Assembly: GCF_000400735.1 (NCBI RefSeq) | Contig: NZ_KE007378.1 | Span: 1 to 41,759 of the forward strand | Reading direction: 5' to 3' | From: Acinetobacter tandoii DSM 14970 = CIP 107469 | GTDB taxonomy: Bacteria > Pseudomonadota > Gammaproteobacteria > Pseudomonadales > Moraxellaceae | Length of the DNA stretch: 41,759 bases | Part shown: piece after piece, positions 1-10,551 of the stretch | Layout of the letters: each line of letters starts with the position of its first letter | Position numbering within the stretch: position 1 is the stretch's first letter | Made by a program: the position numbers and the translations under genes | Notes under the pieces: generated by a model | Seen by the model: only the letters and a program-made list of their open reading frames with translations | Told to the model about the DNA's origin: nothing | Database searches by the model: none

Positions 1-3000
1 TACTTCTGAGTGGCATTCCACTGAGTGTCACAGATGCAGGAGGGGTAACCACAACAGGTAGTCTGGTTGTACAAGTGATTGATGATGTTCCAACTGCTGT
101 GAATGATAGCAATAGCATTCCTGTAGGTAGTTTGGCAGTAGTTACTGGTAATGTGGTCAGCAATGACACGAAAGGTGCAGATGGCGCACGAGTAACTACA
201 GTAAAAGCAGATACTGCTAATGGGTTAGATGTCACGATTGATCCAGTTGGTAACTATCCGGTTGTTGGTAAATATGGCACATTAACGATCCATTCTGATG
301 GTAGTTATAGTTATGCACGTAATGCAGGTTCAGCTGGTGGTGTAAGTGACGTATTTACTTATACTTTAACGGATGGCGATAACGACACATCAACAGCACA
401 ATTGACAATCAACATTGCTGATGCAACCCCGACCAGCGCAATACCAACGGCTGGTGGTGCAACAACGACAGTCTATGAATCTGGTTTAAATGATGGTACA
501 GAAGCTTCAACCAATAAAGAAACCACCAGTGGCACAATTAGCTTTACCTCTCCAGACGGTCTGGCAGTCAGTGATGCAATCAAGCTGGGTGGGCATACTT
601 TAACTACCACGAATCAGACCTTTTCAGATGGTCTAACTGCGCGTTATGAATACAATGCAGCAACTGGAACGGGGACGATTTATTATAGTTATACCTTGCC
701 TGCAAAAACGAGTGGCGATAATACAACAGCTACTTTCGCTGTTGAAATCAAGGATGCTGATGGAGATAGTGCAACAGCAGGGAATTTGGTCATCAATATT
801 GTTGATGATGCACCAATCACCGTAGCGGATACAGGAAGTGTTACAGAAGGCGCGCTTTTGACCAAAGATGCAGCCAGTGGTGTACTTTCTAACGACCAGT
901 CAGGCGCAGATGGTTGGGCTATTGGTGGCGGTGTAGTCGGTGTTGCTAAAGGCAATACAGGTACAACTTCGAGTACTGGAGTAGGAACAAGCATCACAGG
1001 TGATTATGGTACGCTTACATTAAATGCCAATGGTAGTTATAGCTATAAAGCGGATCCAAACAAAATAACAGCCAATGTACAGGATGTATTTACTTATACA
1101 GTGCGTGATGCTGATGGTGACTTAAAAACATCTACCCTTACCATTAATGTGCAGGATGTTACAGTCAATCCATTAACTACAGTGGGTAGCGTACGTGAGG
1201 ATGGGATCGATGCCAATGGTACTCAGCCTGCGGGAACAGAGGCGAGTAGTTCTAGCAATATTATTAATGGTGATTTGAATCTACAGACGGGTTGGACAGC
1301 ACAAGCAAAAACAGGCACTACAGCAAATGGAACGTATACCGTCAATTCAGATGGTACTTATAGCTTTACTTTAACTTCAGCAACCAAAGATTTAGCAGGC
1401 AATGAAACCAATAGCTTCACTTACACTGCTGTAGACCAATATGGCAATACGGTCACTAATACCATAACTATTAGCATTGTTGACGATAAACCTAAAATCA
1501 GTGAGAACGATGCAAATGTTGGTCGTGTAACTGTTGATGAAACTAATTTTGTCTCAGGTTCTGTTTCTGCAACAGATGCTAATTTTGTCAAAGATGTATT
1601 CACCCCTGTGTATGGTGCAGATGGTCAAGCTACAAGTAATGCGTTGATTTATGCACTTAACATTAGTTCCAATGGTGTGGATAGCGGATTAGATACCACC
1701 AGCGGCCAAAATGTCTTGCTGTATAAAGTAGGTAATCAGATTGAAGGATGTGCGGGTAGTGCATCAGGCGATGTGGTATTTCGTATCTCCATTGATCCGA
1801 CCACGGGTGCTGTTACCTTAACTCAATCAGAAGCACTTAAACATCCCGTGGGCGGTTCTTCTTATGATGAAAGTCTTTCTATCAGCAATGCAGGTTTAAT
1901 TACCCTAACTGCAACTGCTACAGATGGTGATGGTGATGCGGTCACCAGTGATCCTGTTGCGGTAGGTGATCGTTTTATCTTTAAGGATGATGGGCCATCA
2001 ATTGGTTCTGCGCCAGCAGTAACTTCTGTAGATGAAAAAGGTCTAGCGACAGGAAGTGAACCAAACATATCGTTACTCACCGCAGAAGGCAATTTGAGTG
2101 TGAGTTATGGTCAGGACGGTTCAGGTAATGGCGGTGGTTTAAGCTTTGCTGCAAATCAAACTGCTTTAAAGGCAGTGCTAGATAGTACAGGTAATAGCGG
2201 TATAAGCTTTAGTATTAATGCGGCAGGTAACGTACTGACAGCCACGCGTGGCGGCAGTGATGTGTTCAAAGTCACTTTGGATACGACTACAGGCAAATAT
2301 ACCTTTGAACTATTGGGTTCATTAAACCATCCAAGCCATACTACACCATTGAATCTGAATTTTGACTTTATTGCCAAAGATGGTGATGGCGATACGGCAT
2401 CTGGTAGTTTCGTTGTTCAAGTGATTGATGATGCACCAAAAACTGAGATTGTGATCACGATGGATGAGGATCATAGTTATGGTCCGTTCACCACCTCAGC
2501 TGATTCACGACTTGAGAATATTACCATTCAGGATGCGAATGGTAATACCATTGCTGGAACAGATAACGGTAATGGAAGCAAAAGTTTCAGTGTTGCACAT
2601 GGCACTGTGACTGTAGATGAGGCTGGTCGAATTACTTATAAACCTGCCGATAACTATAGTAACTATGATGGAAGCTCTTCGACCAGTCCCGATACATTTA
2701 AAGTACTAGTTACTGATGACAGTGGGCAAACCACAACAACCAATGTGACTGTAAATGTAAATCCAGTCGCAGATGCACCAAATTTAGCCGGAACAACGGG
2801 TGTGGGTGGTAATGTAACACTAGCAAATGTGACTACGAATGAAGATACGGCTGTTATATTGGGTCTGAAAGCACCACGTGTAATCGATGCTATTGATCAA
2901 AATGGCAATACAACAACGGGTGATAGCCCAGAACGTCTAGGCGTGATTACCTTAAGCGGTATTCCTGCTGGCGCAGCGCTCTTATCTGGTACTGATGCTA

Positions 3001-6000
3001 CATTATTCACATCGAATGGCGGCAATATCTCCATTTGGTTAACCGATGTTAATCATCCGACTGATGAAACCAAACCAGCAAATGCTTTGGAGATGACGTC
3101 TGCTGAGTTTGAAGCATTAAAGGTTTTACCACCTGCGGAAAGTCATGCCAACTTTACCGTAACGGTAAGTGTAACCAGTTATGAAGTTAACGATAGCGGT
3201 ACTAAAGTTTCTGGTGTTAACGGTGCAACCAGTACTGCAACAGTCGTGGTCAATGTTCAGGCGGTTACGGACGGTATCGATCTGAAAATTTCAGATGGCA
3301 ATAGTTTTGTTGATACAAGCAGTGCAGCACCTGTGGTTCAAACCATTGCGGAAGATACTGCACTTAATTTGACTAATTTGTTGAAAGTGACATTAGCGAC
3401 TACTGGCGATAACAACACGACTGCTGACATCGACGGTAGTGAGCAACGCTGGATGACCATTACGGGGCTACCAGAAGGTACAACCTTAACTGTAGGTGGA
3501 CAGCCTCACACCATTACTGCAACAGAATCGTCGGATGGCTATCGAATAGACATCCCAAATAATTACAATGGCGTTTCACCAAGCTTACCATCGATTACAG
3601 TGACACCACCAAAAGACTTTAGTGGTGACATTAACAATATCCAGATCACGCTACATGCGCAGGACCAAGATAGTGATGGTGCAGGTAATGGGCCGACTAC
3701 TGGAACTGAAATTACTGACAGTGTTTATTTAAATCTACATGTTACGCCAGTAGCAGGTGATGTCGCAGCAGGTGATGTTTTTACCAATGAAGACACAGCA
3801 GTTGCTTTCCTGCAAAATGTAAGAGTGACGGATACGGGTACTGGTACAGAAGTCATTACACAAGTCGCATTTGAAATTCCTACAGGCTGGCTAGTGACTG
3901 CTCCAAGTAATAATGGAGGGTGGAGTGTAAGTGGAGATGGTTCGAGTGGATCTCCATATACCATCACTTTTGACAATACCTTGAATGAAGTGCAACGTGA
4001 GGCTATCTTGGACAGTTTCACAATCTTGCCGCCAGCCAATAGCAGTAAAGATGCAACGATTCAACTTAATATTACATCAACAGATACTAATGGTTCTGAT
4101 ACAAATACCCAGACTAAACCACTTGATGTAAAAGTCACTGTAAATCCTGTTGCTGAAATCATTGGTAATATTCCTGGTTCAGGTGATTCTGACAACGATG
4201 GTACAGCTGACCTGACCATGACAGGTGGTCACACTTACACGACAGCAGGTGCAGAAGACACATGGTATACACTGGGTACTGAGAGTGGATTTAACCTTGC
4301 CAATGGCTGGACGAATCAGGACGCAGATGAACTGACTTATGCACATTTAACTCCTGAGTTAGTTTCAGGGGATAGCTATGCGACAGTCATCGGATCACAA
4401 TTCAAATGGACAGTTTCTGGTGTTGACTATACTGCAACTTATACAGGCACACCAATTGATGTACCTGTTAGTGCATTGTCAACATTACAGTTCTTGGCTC
4501 CTGAAAATGTATCGGGTACCTTTAAAATCAAAGTTGAAGCTTATACAGTAGACTATGATGATGACAATGAAGGGACGGGTACACCAGCGACAGCAGTATC
4601 AGGTGAAGCTTGGTTAGAAGGTATTATCATCGCACCTGTTGCTGATGGTATTAATACCTTGTCATTAAATGGTCGTGCGATTGGTTTGGAAGATACGCCA
4701 ATCCCACTGTCTATTACGCCAAGAAGTTCTGATCCATCAGAAACCTTTAATATCACCATTTCAGATATTCCTGCTGGTGCAAAAATTATCTATGGCGGCG
4801 TAGAACAAACGATTACTAACGGTTCAGTCACGATCTCTAACTTTAGTACATCTACGCCACTGACGATTACTCCACCTTTTAACAGCAATGTAAACTTTAC
4901 CTTAAGTGTTACTGCGACGGCGACGGATGGTAGCGTCATATCTGCTTCATCTAGTCCGCTCTCTATACCTGTTACAGTTTATGGTGTAGCAGATACACCG
5001 ACAATTACCTTAAAAGATTATGACAGTAATCAGTCTGGTGTACAGTCTTATACAACCACTGAAGCTAATCTGGATGGTACTGCCCAGCATAAAGTGTCAC
5101 TCTCTAATTTGATTGAAAATGTTTCATCGATTGATAATACAGATGGCTCAGAAAGCTTTACCCTTCGTATCACTGGCTTAGCCAAAGATTTCAATCTGGG
5201 TGGACGAGCCACTGTTTTGGTCACTGGCACAGGTGAAGAACGTGTCTGGGTGATTAAACCAACAGATTTAAATAATGTATTTATCACAGTACCAGAGAAT
5301 TACAGTGGCAATGTGAATTTCAAAGTTGCAGGCGTTTCTACTGAAAATGATGGTGATTCCAAAACTGGTGCATTAACTGACGTTAATTTCACAGTGACAC
5401 CTTCTGCCGAAGCAGAAGCAACGACCAGTGCGACACTGGTTGAAGATGAAATTACGACCCTGAATTTTGGCATTGTTCATGTAAATGGTGACAATGACGA
5501 AACTTTGGGACATGTTTGGATTGCACAGAATCAGGCGGCAGGTGCAAACTATACTTTATATCTAGGTACAGGCACATCGGCTGTTCTCTTAAGTAATGCA
5601 GGCTTACCAATCAAAACCATTGATGGGGTGGACTACTACGAATTGACTGCTGAACAAGCTCAAACCTTGGCAGCTAAAGGTGGTGATCAGCTTGATGGTG
5701 ATCAGGGCTTCTTCACTTATAAATATGAAGTGACCGATAATCATTATGGTTCGGTGCAAACCTCACCAGCGGACACGGTGGTTAAAGATGGAGAATTAAA
5801 ATTAACGGCGAGTGCAGTTACCGATGCTGTTGAGTTATCTGTTACTGGTATTTCTGGAATAAGCAATACCACTTCATCATCAGATCAACATGCAAATGAT
5901 GATGCTACTCCAGACACCGCAACACTGACTGCAACGGATACTGTGACCGTTAATCTGAACGTCGCTTCGATTGACCATGATGGCAGTGAACACGTGGTTC

Positions 6001-8879
6001 GTATCTTGATCGAAAATGTGCCAGAGGGTGTAACTGTACAAGGTGCAAATGTTCAACAGATAGGTGTTGGTACATGGGTACTGGTCTATCAGGCAAATAA
6101 TGCACCTTCAATCAACGCACAGGGTGGTATTGATGTACCAGTCACTTTCAAGATTGGTTCCGACGCGGGTGGCTTAACAGACCATCCGATTAAGATAACT
6201 GTACAGACACAAGATCTAGGGTCTGATTTGACTGCTATAACAGACATCAAATCTGATTCAGTGACATGGTATCTAAATACAGATTTTGCTGAGGCTCCAG
6301 GCAGTAAAGCACCGCTTATTGACCAATGGCAATATAATGATGCATCTGCTACGGAAGATACACCATTTAAATTAAGCGATGTGGTAGATCAAGCCATTAC
6401 CATTCAGGATAATTCGGCAAGCAACTTGTTTACTGTCACCTTGAAAGATTTACCAGCAGGTACAATCGTCAATGGTATGGTACAAACCATGATCGATACA
6501 AATAATGATGGTAACCCTGATACCCCAGTATGGACAGCAAGTGTTACGGTAGATCCGAATGCCACTGATGCCGAAGCCGAAGCTGCTTTGCAAAATCTGT
6601 TAGACAGTATTGTGATCACGCCACCAGCAGACTGGAATGATAATGGTCAATCTGGACAGTTCCATTTCGATGCGACACTTACGACTTCGGTCTTGGGTGG
6701 CGCTACCAAAGAGGCAACGATTCAAGACATGACGATTCCAATCGCTCCTGTGACGGATAATCCGATATTCACCATGTCTGGAGATAGTATGGTGGGTGAG
6801 GGTGCGACAGCAATCACAAGTTCTATTACACTCGACCCTGCCGATGGAAGTTTTGGTAAGGTTGTCGATGGTAAAATGTATGTGCAAGTCAATGCTGCTG
6901 ATACAACCGATGCCATGGAAGGTGGTCAGCTATACATCACGGGTAGTACAACACCACTTGTTTTACAAAGTGTAGATATTGATGGTGATGGTACAACTGA
7001 TGGTGATTTCTACGTCATTGACATTGGTGAAAATGGCGGAACAGTAGACTTAACGTATACCATGCCAAATGGTGAGAAAACTGTACCAGGTAATGTATCA
7101 TTTACTGCTTATGCAAACGTACAAGAAGACGGTGCAGATGTTAAAGCAGTCAGTGTCACGGGTTCTGTGGAAGTTCAACTGATCAATAATGGTGTAAATG
7201 TTGTTTCACAAAACTTTATTGGTATTGAGTCAGAACTGGCAACTAAAGCCAATGCAATTGAGCTGACTGGTGCAGGTGGACTAAGCGTGAGTTTGAACGA
7301 TTCAGATGGTTCAGAGTCTTATGGTGCAATTTTGCTATCTGATGTTCCAAATGGCTTCTTGGTTTATGTCGGAAATGATGCGGCATCCGCAACGCTTGCA
7401 AGTAATGCAGGTGGTGATGGCACAACCAACACTTGGGTACTCTCAGAAAGTGGTGGACTACCAGCTTATGTTGCGATATTACCGCCGATACACTGGAGTG
7501 GTACTGTTGAAAACTTACAGTTGGTTGTAACTTCTGGTGAAAGTAGCTTATCTCCTTTAACTGAAACCAAAGACATTGGAGATTTGGTGGTTAATGCCGT
7601 AGCCAATGGCGTTGATATCAAACCGACTCAAACTTTCGGTAAAGAAAATGAGATTATTCCACTTAACCTGAATGCATCGATGCATGATCCAAAAGTTTCA
7701 GAAGTTGCAAATGACAGCAGTACTGAAACTATGACCATTAAACTCACAGGTCTGGGTCAATATGCCTCTTTTTATATCGATGGTGTACAGATTTCATCTA
7801 GTCAAATTACAGTAAGTGGAACTGGATCAAGTACTACTTATACCATTACAGGTTTAACCCAAAGCAATATAGATAAGTTAGGCTTTAAACAGGCGAAAGC
7901 AGCTTTAACTGATCAGGATTCAGCGACTACAGGTACACAAATCGGGGTAGAAGCATGGACAGTTGAAAGTGGTGCTGGAAATAGTGCATCTGCTCATGTT
8001 TCTACGAACATTACTGTAAATATGACGGCCCAACAGGCTACAATAGGTAATGATACCTTGCTATATACAGCAAGTAGTATTAATGCTGGAGCAGGTACAG
8101 ATACGATTCAGCTCCGTTCTGGTGAAACTGTATCAGGTGCTACTTTGGCAGCAAATCTGAAGAATGTTGAAGTGCTGGATTTGTCTGTAAATGGAGCAAA
8201 TAATATCACTAGCCTGACAGCATCACATGTATTGACCATGACTGATGCGGCACATACCTTGAAGATCAATGGTACTGCTGAGGATACTGTTGGACTTGGT
8301 TCAGGCTGGACACAAAGTGCAACCAATAATGGTTATGTGACATACACCAGTACCGTATCGGGTACGGCTGTCACTTTGCTGGTGAGTGAAAATGTTCATA
8401 CCCAATCTGGAGTAAATCCATTATCAGCGAGAAGCTTCAGCGTAGCTGAAACCAGTTCGGATGATGTGATTGTGGCCAAAGCGGGTAACGATACCATTAC
8501 GACGGGTCAGGGTCACGATACATTGATTTATAATGTGCTAGATGCGAGTGATGCCAAAGCGGGGCATGGTATTGATCATTGGACAGATTTCGGTTTTGGT
8601 TCTACCGCAACAGATAGCAATGCCGAAACGATTCAATTCTCATCAGAATTCTTTAATGATTTGCTTAGTGATAGTGATTTGACATCATCTCATCTTTCAC
8701 AAGTCGAAAAATTCATTAAGGTTGACTATGATGCAGCAACTGAATCTGCAACCGTGAAAGTAGATCGTGATGGTGAAGCAAATGGTTCAAATTATCAGGA
8801 TCTTTTGGTCTTAGAACATCAAACTTCGAATGTAACGCTTGCAGAGCTGTTAAATAATCATCAAATTACGATTGGCTAA
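1..8879 (+). CDS. Giant RTX/BapA-like type I secreted adhesin, C-terminal part (5' end outside window)
   Basis: The reading frame is open from base 3 to the TAA at 8877-8879, so at least 2,958 residues are present and the start lies upstream. The part near the left edge has VCBS/cadherin-like Ig repeats with calcium-type loops (DGDND, DADGD, DGDGD). A T1SS-143-like repeat covers roughly 1490-2010. A long series of 100-150 residue domains follows, many opening with a (N/E)EDT motif and ending in a DVAP/PVAD-type linker. The end (from about 8030) has the GNDTL and AGAGTDTI repeats, two RTX-like nonamers (AKAGNDTIT, TGQGHDTLI) and a typical C-terminal secretion domain. Function by family: cell-surface adhesion and biofilm, exported uncleaved through the neighbouring TolC/ABC/HlyD system. 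Only one cysteine occurs in the visible protein (codon 1749-1751). Whether a LapG-type N-terminal retention module exists cannot be seen. Confidence 0.93.
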   Translation, partial: LLSGIPLSVTDAGGVTTTGSLVVQVIDDVPTAVNDSNSIPVGSLAVVTGNVVSNDTKGADGARVTTVKADTANGLDVTIDPVGNYPVVGKYGTLTIHSDGSYSYARNAGSAGGVSDVFTYTLTDGDNDTSTAQLTINIADATPTSAIPTAGGATTTVYESGLNDGTEASTNKETTSGTISFTSPDGLAVSDAIKLGGHTLTTTNQTFSDGLTARYEYNAATGTGTIYYSYTLPAKTSGDNTTATFAVEIKDADGDSATAGNLVINIVDDAPITVADTGSVTEGALLTKDAASGVLSNDQSGADGWAIGGGVVGVAKGNTGTTSSTGVGTSITGDYGTLTLNANGSYSYKADPNKITANVQDVFTYTVRDADGDLKTSTLTINVQDVTVNPLTTVGSVREDGIDANGTQPAGTEASSSSNIINGDLNLQTGWTAQAKTGTTANGTYTVNSDGTYSFTLTSATKDLAGNETNSFTYTAVDQYGNTVTNTITISIVDDKPKISENDANVGRVTVDETNFVSGSVSATDANFVKDVFTPVYGADGQATSNALIYALNISSNGVDSGLDTTSGQNVLLYKVGNQIEGCAGSASGDVVFRISIDPTTGAVTLTQSEALKHPVGGSSYDESLSISNAGLITLTATATDGDGDAVTSDPVAVGDRFIFKDDGPSIGSAPAVTSVDEKGLATGSEPNISLLTAEGNLSVSYGQDGSGNGGGLSFAANQTALKAVLDSTGNSGISFSINAAGNVLTATRGGSDVFKVTLDTTTGKYTFELLGSLNHPSHTTPLNLNFDFIAKDGDGDTASGSFVVQVIDDAPKTEIVITMDEDHSYGPFTTSADSRLENITIQDANGNTIAGTDNGNGSKSFSVAHGTVTVDEAGRITYKPADNYSNYDGSSSTSPDTFKVLVTDDSGQTTTTNVTVNVNPVADAPNLAGTTGVGGNVTLANVTTNEDTAVILGLKAPRVIDAIDQNGNTTTGDSPERLGVITLSGIPAGAALLSGTDATLFTSNGGNISIWLTDVNHPTDETKPANALEMTSAEFEALKVLPPAESHANFTVTVSVTSYEVNDSGTKVSGVNGATSTATVVVNVQAVTDGIDLKISDGNSFVDTSSAAPVVQTIAEDTALNLTNLLKVTLATTGDNNTTADIDGSEQRWMTITGLPEGTTLTVGGQPHTITATESSDGYRIDIPNNYNGVSPSLPSITVTPPKDFSGDINNIQITLHAQDQDSDGAGNGPTTGTEITDSVYLNLHVTPVAGDVAAGDVFTNEDTAVAFLQNVRVTDTGTGTEVITQVAFEIPTGWLVTAPSNNGGWSVSGDGSSGSPYTITFDNTLNEVQREAILDSFTILPPANSSKDATIQLNITSTDTNGSDTNTQTKPLDVKVTVNPVAEIIGNIPGSGDSDNDGTADLTMTGGHTYTTAGAEDTWYTLGTESGFNLANGWTNQDADELTYAHLTPELVSGDSYATVIGSQFKWTVSGVDYTATYTGTPIDVPVSALSTLQFLAPENVSGTFKIKVEAYTVDYDDDNEGTGTPATAVSGEAWLEGIIIAPVADGINTLSLNGRAIGLEDTPIPLSITPRSSDPSETFNITISDIPAGAKIIYGGVEQTITNGSVTISNFSTSTPLTITPPFNSNVNFTLSVTATATDGSVISASSSPLSIPVTVYGVADTPTITLKDYDSNQSGVQSYTTTEANLDGTAQHKVSLSNLIENVSSIDNTDGSESFTLRITGLAKDFNLGGRATVLVTGTGEERVWVIKPTDLNNVFITVPENYSGNVNFKVAGVSTENDGDSKTGALTDVNFTVTPSAEAEATTSATLVEDEITTLNFGIVHVNGDNDETLGHVWIAQNQAAGANYTLYLGTGTSAVLLSNAGLPIKTIDGVDYYELTAEQAQTLAAKGGDQLDGDQGFFTYKYEVTDNHYGSVQTSPADTVVKDGELKLTASAVTDAVELSVTGISGISNTTSSSDQHANDDATPDTATLTATDTVTVNLNVASIDHDGSEHVVRILIENVPEGVTVQGANVQQIGVGTWVLVYQANNAPSINAQGGIDVPVTFKIGSDAGGLTDHPIKITVQTQDLGSDLTAITDIKSDSVTWYLNTDFAEAPGSKAPLIDQWQYNDASATEDTPFKLSDVVDQAITIQDNSASNLFTVTLKDLPAGTIVNGMVQTMIDTNNDGNPDTPVWTASVTVDPNATDAEAEAALQNLLDSIVITPPADWNDNGQSGQFHFDATLTTSVLGGATKEATIQDMTIPIAPVTDNPIFTMSGDSMVGEGATAITSSITLDPADGSFGKVVDGKMYVQVNAADTTDAMEGGQLYITGSTTPLVLQSVDIDGDGTTDGDFYVIDIGENGGTVDLTYTMPNGEKTVPGNVSFTAYANVQEDGADVKAVSVTGSVEVQLINNGVNVVSQNFIGIESELATKANAIELTGAGGLSVSLNDSDGSESYGAILLSDVPNGFLVYVGNDAASATLASNAGGDGTTNTWVLSESGGLPAYVAILPPIHWSGTVENLQLVVTSGESSLSPLTETKDIGDLVVNAVANGVDIKPTQTFGKENEIIPLNLNASMHDPKVSEVANDSSTETMTIKLTGLGQYASFYIDGVQISSSQITVSGTGSSTTYTITGLTQSNIDKLGFKQAKAALTDQDSATTGTQIGVEAWTVESGAGNSASAHVSTNITVNMTAQQATIGNDTLLYTASSINAGAGTDTIQLRSGETVSGATLAANLKNVEVLDLSVNGANNITSLTASHVLTMTDAAHTLKINGTAEDTVGLGSGWTQSATNNGYVTYTSTVSGTAVTLLVSENVHTQSGVNPLSARSFSVAETSSDDVIVAKAGNDTITTGQGHDTLIYNVLDASDAKAGHGIDHWTDFGFGSTATDSNAETIQFSSEFFNDLLSDSDLTSSHLSQVEKFIKVDYDAATESATVKVDRDGEANGSNYQDLLVLEHQTSNVTLAELLNNHQITIG

Positions 8880-8902
8880 CTTATCGTGTTGATGGATAAA
8901 AG

Positions 8903-8927
8903 TTGCCCCATCCGTGGGGCAATTTTT
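8903..8927 (+). terminator. Rho-independent terminator after the adhesin
   Basis: An 8-bp perfect stem (TTGCCCCA / TGGGGCAA) with a TCCG loop is followed by five T. It lies 24 bases after the adhesin stop, so the exporter genes probably need their own promoter. Confidence 0.85.
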
Positions 8928-8989
8928 ATGCTAGATGTGAATAATTTCGCTAAATCATTTAATGGCAAAACAAAATTCCAGTACAATGC

Positions 8990-9019
8990 TTGAGTTTTGA
9001 TTTTCCTCATCATTATTAT
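8990..9019 (+). promoter_or_regulatory. Possible promoter of the type I exporter operon
   Basis: TTGAGT (8990-8995) and TATTAT (9014-9019) are separated by 18 bases, between the adhesin terminator and the tolC-like start. The implied 5' leader would be only about ten bases and no clear ribosome binding site is visible, so the assignment is tentative. Confidence 0.35.
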
Positions 9020-9036
9020 AGTCGTGAAACAATATC

Positions 9037-10551
9037 ATGAATAAACGGGATGTATTAATAAAGACGAGTTTATGTTCACTTCTTAGCCTTTATATGCCTT
9101 TACTTTATGCAGCGTCTGGTCAGGAAATTGCAACTTCGTTAAAAGATAATTTACAAGGTGTATTTACCCCAAAATCGGATGATCATTTTAATAAAGTAGA
9201 TCTTAAACAGCTCTCAAATTTTGATGTCGATACCTCAAATTTTGATGAACTTCCTGTTATCGGTTCAACACATTCCAATACGGTCAATACTGCGGGATTG
9301 AGCTTGGTAAGCCCCACTTCAAGAACGCTTGATATTTCTGAGGCAGTGAAAATTGCGGTTCAGCGACATCCTGAAATTAGTCAAAATATTGCGAGTCTTG
9401 CTTCTCAAAATGCCAATATTGATGTGGCTAAAGCTGCATATTATCCTCAATTATCGGGTGGTATTTCGACTGGAGATATGACTTCTGGCGAACGCGGTCG
9501 GCAGTTATTAAGTCTTAATGCGACACAGATGGTCTATGATTTTGGTAAGGTCAAATCCAGTGTGGATATTCAAAAAGCCAGATTAGCATTGCAGCAGGCG
9601 CAAGTGCTGGTCAAGATTGATGAGGTTGCACTTGAGGTTGCAAGTGCAATCGTGAATCTAAAACGCTATGAGGAAGTCTGTCGCATTGCACAGCAGCAAG
9701 TAGATGGGATTGCACGTATTGCTGAGATTGCCAATTTGCGTGCAAATGCTGGCATTAGCAGTCAGGCAGATCCCGTGCAGGCGAAGTCGTATCTTGAAGC
9801 TTCCCAATCAAATTTAATTGCTCAACAAACACAATTAAGACTGTATCAACAAAAATTACGGACTTTACTGGGCTTTGATATCAGTCGGATCAACTGGAAA
9901 ATACCTGAAAATGTAGTCACTGAATCAAAGATTTTTGAAGCACCTAAAATCAATACGATTCCTACGATTATGTCTGCTCAAGCAGAAGTAAATGTCGCAA
10001 AAGCACAGAAAACTCAGACAGATCTCAGTCGTTACCCTACTTTAAATTTAGTTGGAACGCTAAGTCAGGCACTGAATGGTGTCAATCCAAACAATAACAA
10101 GGATGACGGATTTGATAGTTCAATTAAATTTGAAGCAAGCAGTAACTTCTTTCAGGGTGGATCAGTGGGGGCGCAAAGTCGCGCTGCAAGTTATGCAGAA
10201 GAAGCTGCCAAAGCCAAAGTACAAAATAGTTATATGGATATTCTGGAACAGATTCGCATGACTGAGGAACAAGTCACAAATAAACAACGGCAGATGCAGG
10301 TTTTGGTTGCCAGACAATCAACCACCACCAGAACAAAAGAATTATATCAGGAGCAATATAAGCTTGGTACGCGGACAGTAGTGGACTTACTTAATGCTGA
10401 ACAAGCCATTCATAGTGCAAATATGGAAATTGAAAATAATCGTTATGATATTTATGCAAATCTAGTCCAACTTATCTCGACTACAGGTCAATCACGAGAT
10501 GTTTATCATCTTAATCGTCTATCCATTCAGGGGGTTAAGGTTCAGCCATGA
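9037..10551 (+). CDS. TolC-family outer membrane channel of the adhesin exporter
   Basis: This 504-residue protein begins with a basic, hydrophobic signal peptide (about residues 1-26, cleavage probably near YAAS). Two outer-membrane-efflux repeats follow, starting near 'ISEAVKIAVQRHPEI' and again in the second half, with long Gln/Ala-rich helical segments. Length and composition fit the TolC/LapE/AggA branch used by type I adhesin exporters. The likely role is the outer-membrane duct that meets the HlyD-like adaptor. Its TGA overlaps the next ATG in an ATGA junction, indicating translational coupling with the ABC gene. It lies 157 bases after the adhesin stop on the same strand, which supports a dedicated adhesin secretion locus. 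Confidence 0.92.
   Translation: MNKRDVLIKTSLCSLLSLYMPLLYAASGQEIATSLKDNLQGVFTPKSDDHFNKVDLKQLSNFDVDTSNFDELPVIGSTHSNTVNTAGLSLVSPTSRTLDISEAVKIAVQRHPEISQNIASLASQNANIDVAKAAYYPQLSGGISTGDMTSGERGRQLLSLNATQMVYDFGKVKSSVDIQKARLALQQAQVLVKIDEVALEVASAIVNLKRYEEVCRIAQQQVDGIARIAEIANLRANAGISSQADPVQAKSYLEASQSNLIAQQTQLRLYQQKLRTLLGFDISRINWKIPENVVTESKIFEAPKINTIPTIMSAQAEVNVAKAQKTQTDLSRYPTLNLVGTLSQALNGVNPNNNKDDGFDSSIKFEASSNFFQGGSVGAQSRAASYAEEAAKAKVQNSYMDILEQIRMTEEQVTNKQRQMQVLVARQSTTTRTKELYQEQYKLGTRTVVDLLNAEQAIHSANMEIENNRYDIYANLVQLISTTGQSRDVYHLNRLSIQGVKVQP

Noticed and set aside
689..8326. Many open frames on the opposite strand of the adhesin gene
   Set aside because: They follow from the repetitive Thr/Ser/Gly/Asp-rich codons, lack ribosome sites and resemble no family.
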